From Intestinimonas butyriciproducens (lineage in GTDB: Bacteria; Bacillota; Clostridia; Oscillospirales; Butyricicoccaceae): 64,000 nucleotides of DNA. A program made the translations under genes and the position numbers. Positions 61,372 through 64,000 of the stretch are shown in pieces. Position 1 is the stretch's first letter, and each line of letters starts with the position of its first letter. The notes under the pieces were generated by a model that saw nothing but the letters and a program-made list of their open reading frames with translations, had not been told where the DNA came from and made no database searches. The stretch covers positions 62,001 to 126,000 of the forward strand of contig NZ_JACJKW010000007.1 in the NCBI RefSeq assembly GCF_016901775.1. The letters run 5' to 3'.

Positions 61372-62090
61372 CAGTCATTCCCTCCATCCCAGGGGCACTG
61401 CCCCGATTTTTCCCCAAAGAGCCGGGGAAGCATCTGTTCCCTTGGCCCGATGTCGACCAGTCTCCCCTGGCAAACAACGCCAATGGTATCGGCCACTTCC
61501 ATCAGCCGCCGCTGGTGGGAGATGAGCACCAGGGCTCCCGGCCACCGGTCCCGGTCGCCGAACACCTGGATCAGCTTGTCAAAGCTCCACAGATCGATAC
61601 CGGCTTCCGGCTCGTCAAACACCGCCGCCCGGGGCTTGCGGGCCAGCACGGTGGCGATCTCCACCCGCTTGATCTCCCCGCCGGAAAGGCCATTTCCCAC
61701 TTCTCTTCCCAGGTAATCCCGGGCGCACAGCCCCACCTGAGACAGAAGATGGCACAGCTCTTCCCGGGAACACTGCTCCCCTGCCGCCATCTGCATCAGC
61801 TCTTCCACCGTCACACCCTTGAAGCGCACCGGCTGCTGAAAGGCATAGCCCAGCCCGGCCCGGGCTCTTCCGGTGATGTCCAGGCCGTCAATGCGCTGAC
61901 CATCCAGCCAGATCTCACCCTCTGCCCCTTCCCGCAGCCCGGCAATCACCCGGGCCAGAGTGGTTTTGCCCCCGCCGTTGGGACCGGTGAGCACCAGCCG
62001 CTCTCCTTTCTGCACCTTCAAATTGATATCCCGCAGGATCCATTTGTCTTCTTCTTCCAGTTTCCAGGATACATTCTTCAGTTCCAGCAA
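61371..62090 (-). CDS. smsC: Minimal SUF ATPase (SmsC, SufC family)
   Basis: The 239-residue ABC ATPase has Walker A LTGPNGGGKTTLARVIAGL, signature GNGLSGGEIKRVEIATVLAR, Walker B AAVFDEPEAGIDLWSF and the switch LISHQRR. EPEAGID in place of the usual EIDSGLD is the SufC-type D-loop variant seen in SmsC. The start is probably TTG at 62090 (LLELKNVSWKL becomes MLELK...), with AAAAGGA upstream; a TTG at 62120 gives ten more residues but has no ribosome site. It energises SmsB in the cytosol. Confidence 0.85.
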   Translation of the reverse strand: MLELKNVSWKLEEEDKWILRDINLKVQKGERLVLTGPNGGGKTTLARVIAGLREGAEGEIWLDGQRIDGLDITGRARAGLGYAFQQPVRFKGVTVEELMQMAAGEQCSREELCHLLSQVGLCARDYLGREVGNGLSGGEIKRVEIATVLARKPRAAVFDEPEAGIDLWSFDKLIQVFGDRDRWPGALVLISHQRRLMEVADTIGVVCQGRLVDIGPREQMLPRLFGEKSGQCPWDGGND

Positions 62091-62173
62091 GTTTTCATCA
62101 TTCCTTTTCCCAAACTGCAATCTATACTGATTTTATCATCTTTTCTTCTGCCGTCAAGTGTACATAAGCGCAA

Positions 62174-62197
62174 ACCCCCGGGGAAAATCCCCGGGGG
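62174..62197 (-). terminator. Hairpin after the P-type ATPase gene
   Basis: CCCCCGGGG and CCCCGGGGG pair around AAAAT between the ATPase stop and smsC. The T tract is weak, so read-through into smsC is possible. Confidence 0.6.
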
Positions 62198-62204
62198 CGC
62201 AAAA

Positions 62205-64000
62205 TCAGGCGTGTTCCTTTTTATACAGCAGACGCACAGCGTTGAGCACACAAATCATGGCAACACCGCTGTCGGCAAAGACCGCCGCCCACATATTGGC
62301 GTAACCGAAGAGACCCAGCACCATCACCAACGCCTTGATGGCCAGGGCAAAAATCACATTCTGCCAGGCGATGGAATTGGTCTGACGGGCAATGGCCAGA
62401 GACTGGGGTACCGCTTCCATGGAGGAGGTCATAAAGACCACATCGGCGGCTTCGATGGCGGCATCGGCGCCGCTGCCCATGGCCGCACCCACATCGGCGC
62501 CAGCCAGCACCGGAGCGTCATTGATGCCGTCGCCTACGAACATCACCGCTCCCCGCTCTTTCCGCACCTGCTGGAGTTTATCCAGCTTCTCTTCGGGAAG
62601 CAGACGGGCAAAGACCTGATCCACTCCGGTTTTTTCTGCCACGGCCTGGGCGCTTTCCGGCCCGTCGCCAGTGAGCATCACGGTGGCGATGCCCTGGCTC
62701 TTGATCTTGCTGATGGCCGAGGGGGATTCTTCTTTCACGGTGTCGGCGATCAGCAGACTGCCCAGCATTTTTCCATCCAGAGCCACCAGCACCTGGGTGC
62801 CTTCCTTGTGGGAAGGCAGGTCGGACACCTGCACGCCATGGTTTTCCAGCAACTTCCGGTTGCCACAGAGGGCCAGGCCCTGGGATGTCTGGGCAGAAAT
62901 ACCCTGACCGGCCTGTTCGGTGACCTGCTGGGGCTTTTCCAGAGCAATACCCTTTTCCTTGGCGGCGTCCAGGATGCTGACGCCAATGGGATGGGTGGAG
63001 TTCTGTTCGCAGATGGCGGCCACTTCCAGCACCTTCCGGGAATCCACCCCTTCCAGGGAATCGATCTGCTGCAAAACGAAGTTGCCCTTGGTGATGGTAC
63101 CGGTTTTATCCATCACCACAGCCTTGACATTTTTCATGGCTTCCAGAGAGACACCGCCCTTGAAGAGGATGCCCTTTTTGGAACCGGCGCCGATGCCGGC
63201 AAAGAAGGCCAGAGGCACACTGAGCACCAGGGCACAGGGGCAGCTGATGACCAGGAAGGTCAGGGCGGTATAGATCCAGTAGCCCCAGTCGCCGGTGAAG
63301 AGGGAGGGCAGAATGGCAGTGGCCAGAGCCAATCCCACCACCACCGGGGTATAGATCCGGGCAAAACGGGTGATGAACCGGTCGATTTTGGGCTTGCTGG
63401 CGGCGGCATTTTCCACCGAATCCAGGATACGGGTGACCATGGACTCTTCCAGCGCTTTTTCCGCCCGCATCTCCAGCAGGCCGGAGGTATTGACGCAGCC
63501 GGAGGTCACCGGGTTGCCTTCGGTCACCTTCACCGGCACCGGCTCGCCGGTGACCGGTGAGGTATCGATGCGGCTTTCCCCCTTTGTGACAACGCCATCC
63601 AGAGGGATCCGGTCGCCGGGACGCACCAGCAGGATATCTCCCACCTGAGCCTGGGAAGCAGGGATGGTTTCGGTTCTGCCTTCGCTCAGCACCCGCTCCA
63701 CCACTTCGGGGCGCAGGTCCACCGCCTCCATGATCTGGCTGCGGCTCTTTTCCACAGCCCGGTGCTCGAAATATTCGCCAGCCCGGTAGAACAGCATGAC
63801 ACCCACCGCTTCGGGGAAGTTGTCGATACACAACGCGCCCAGGGTGGCAATGCTCATCAGGAAGTTTTCGTCAAACACATGGCCCCGGGTCAGGTTTTTC
63901 AAAGCGGTGAGCAGCACTTCGCCGCCCAGTATCACATAGGAAACCAGGAAAATGCCCCGCAGCCACAGGGAGTCTTCCGCCCCGCCCAGCACATGGCCCA
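62205..64000 (-). CDS. Heavy-metal-translocating P-type ATPase (P1B; CadA/ZntA-like), 5' end beyond window
   Basis: 598 residues are visible from the window edge to the stop. The P1B hallmark is the CPC motif in SCPCALVLSVPLAFFAG, with the phosphorylated Asp in DKTGTITKGN, the HP motif in STHPIGVSI, TGDGPESAQ and GDGINDAPVLAGADVG. CPC plus ENAAASKPKIDRFI fits the Zn/Cd/Pb branch. The N terminus, with any CxxC or HMA domain and the first helices, is outside the window, so copper specificity is not excluded. It exports metal from the cytosol. Confidence 0.9.
   Translation of the reverse strand, partial: GHVLGGAEDSLWLRGIFLVSYVILGGEVLLTALKNLTRGHVFDENFLMSIATLGALCIDNFPEAVGVMLFYRAGEYFEHRAVEKSRSQIMEAVDLRPEVVERVLSEGRTETIPASQAQVGDILLVRPGDRIPLDGVVTKGESRIDTSPVTGEPVPVKVTEGNPVTSGCVNTSGLLEMRAEKALEESMVTRILDSVENAAASKPKIDRFITRFARIYTPVVVGLALATAILPSLFTGDWGYWIYTALTFLVISCPCALVLSVPLAFFAGIGAGSKKGILFKGGVSLEAMKNVKAVVMDKTGTITKGNFVLQQIDSLEGVDSRKVLEVAAICEQNSTHPIGVSILDAAKEKGIALEKPQQVTEQAGQGISAQTSQGLALCGNRKLLENHGVQVSDLPSHKEGTQVLVALDGKMLGSLLIADTVKEESPSAISKIKSQGIATVMLTGDGPESAQAVAEKTGVDQVFARLLPEEKLDKLQQVRKERGAVMFVGDGINDAPVLAGADVGAAMGSGADAAIEAADVVFMTSSMEAVPQSLAIARQTNSIAWQNVIFALAIKALVMVLGLFGYANMWAAVFADSGVAMICVLNAVRLLYKKEHA

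Overview
The window looks like chromosome of a spore-forming, anaerobic, fairly GC-rich member of the Clostridia, most like the Oscillospiraceae. The support is an alpha/beta small acid-soluble spore protein, a complete clostridial-order Rnf operon (C-D-G-E-A-B), a two-gene minimal SUF system, dimeric-type glycyl-tRNA synthetase, a flavodoxin/ferredoxin fusion, and frequent TTG and GTG starts behind strong AGGAGG sites. There is no rRNA operon, phage, integrative element, IS transposase or CRISPR array. Five intact tRNA genes are present (Thr, Asp, Trp, Pro, Gly) plus a tRNA 3' fragment. The species assignment is inference.

Layout. 1-3750: 5' end of a BrnQ transporter, the spore protein, a PatB-type lyase, a cupin and a decayed FAD/Rieske oxidoreductase. 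3750-4690: an eroding tRNA array. 4700-10120: pyridoxamine kinase, a glycosidase-amidase wall hydrolase and an M32 carboxypeptidase. 10300-21600: housekeeping and poorly characterised genes (YbjQ, flavodoxin, an ABC-2 exporter, Tag glycosylase, exonuclease, EFR1, TspO, acetyltransferase, deformylase, SGNH hydrolase). 21700-26900: a large lipoprotein, two divergent MerR regulators with dyads in long promoter spacers, and a WYL-TfoX-GyrI-SRPBCC operon. 27000-32320: tRNA-Pro, glyQS, an isocitrate/tartrate-type dehydrogenase, a RibU-like ECF S component and an aminotransferase. 32370-38500: a solo C5 DNA methyltransferase abutting a vanY-type remnant, a radical SAM protein, RlmA, VanW and M3 peptidase. 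38700-43760: Rnf. 43800-53720: PPTase, PspA with a Gly/Arg-rich partner, a LUD/YitT/pseudo-transglutaminase operon, an XRE cluster with three operator-like sites, and TrmB. 53780-64000: M20 peptidase, MATE, a phosphatase-like protein, S41 protease, purB, SmsBC and a metal P-type ATPase cut by the window edge.

The most unusual signal is a dispersed structured element of about 170-200 nt, seen three times (2353-2532 minus, 3904-4101 plus, 43804-43969 plus). It has three hairpins. The middle hairpin differs in sequence but keeps a dyad in each copy, the core ACGCACAGGTCGC is invariant, and every copy ends in GTCTG followed by A. Each copy lies between direct duplications of local hairpin or terminator sequence (37 nt exact, 34 nt with one mismatch, 16 nt exact). 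I know of no named family that matches, and it may be a small mobile or structured-RNA element that settles at terminators. Other points of interest are a glycosidase-amidase fusion that may carry out two consecutive steps of peptidoglycan removal, a transglutaminase-fold lipoprotein lacking its catalytic Cys and His, and several leader hairpins and operators.
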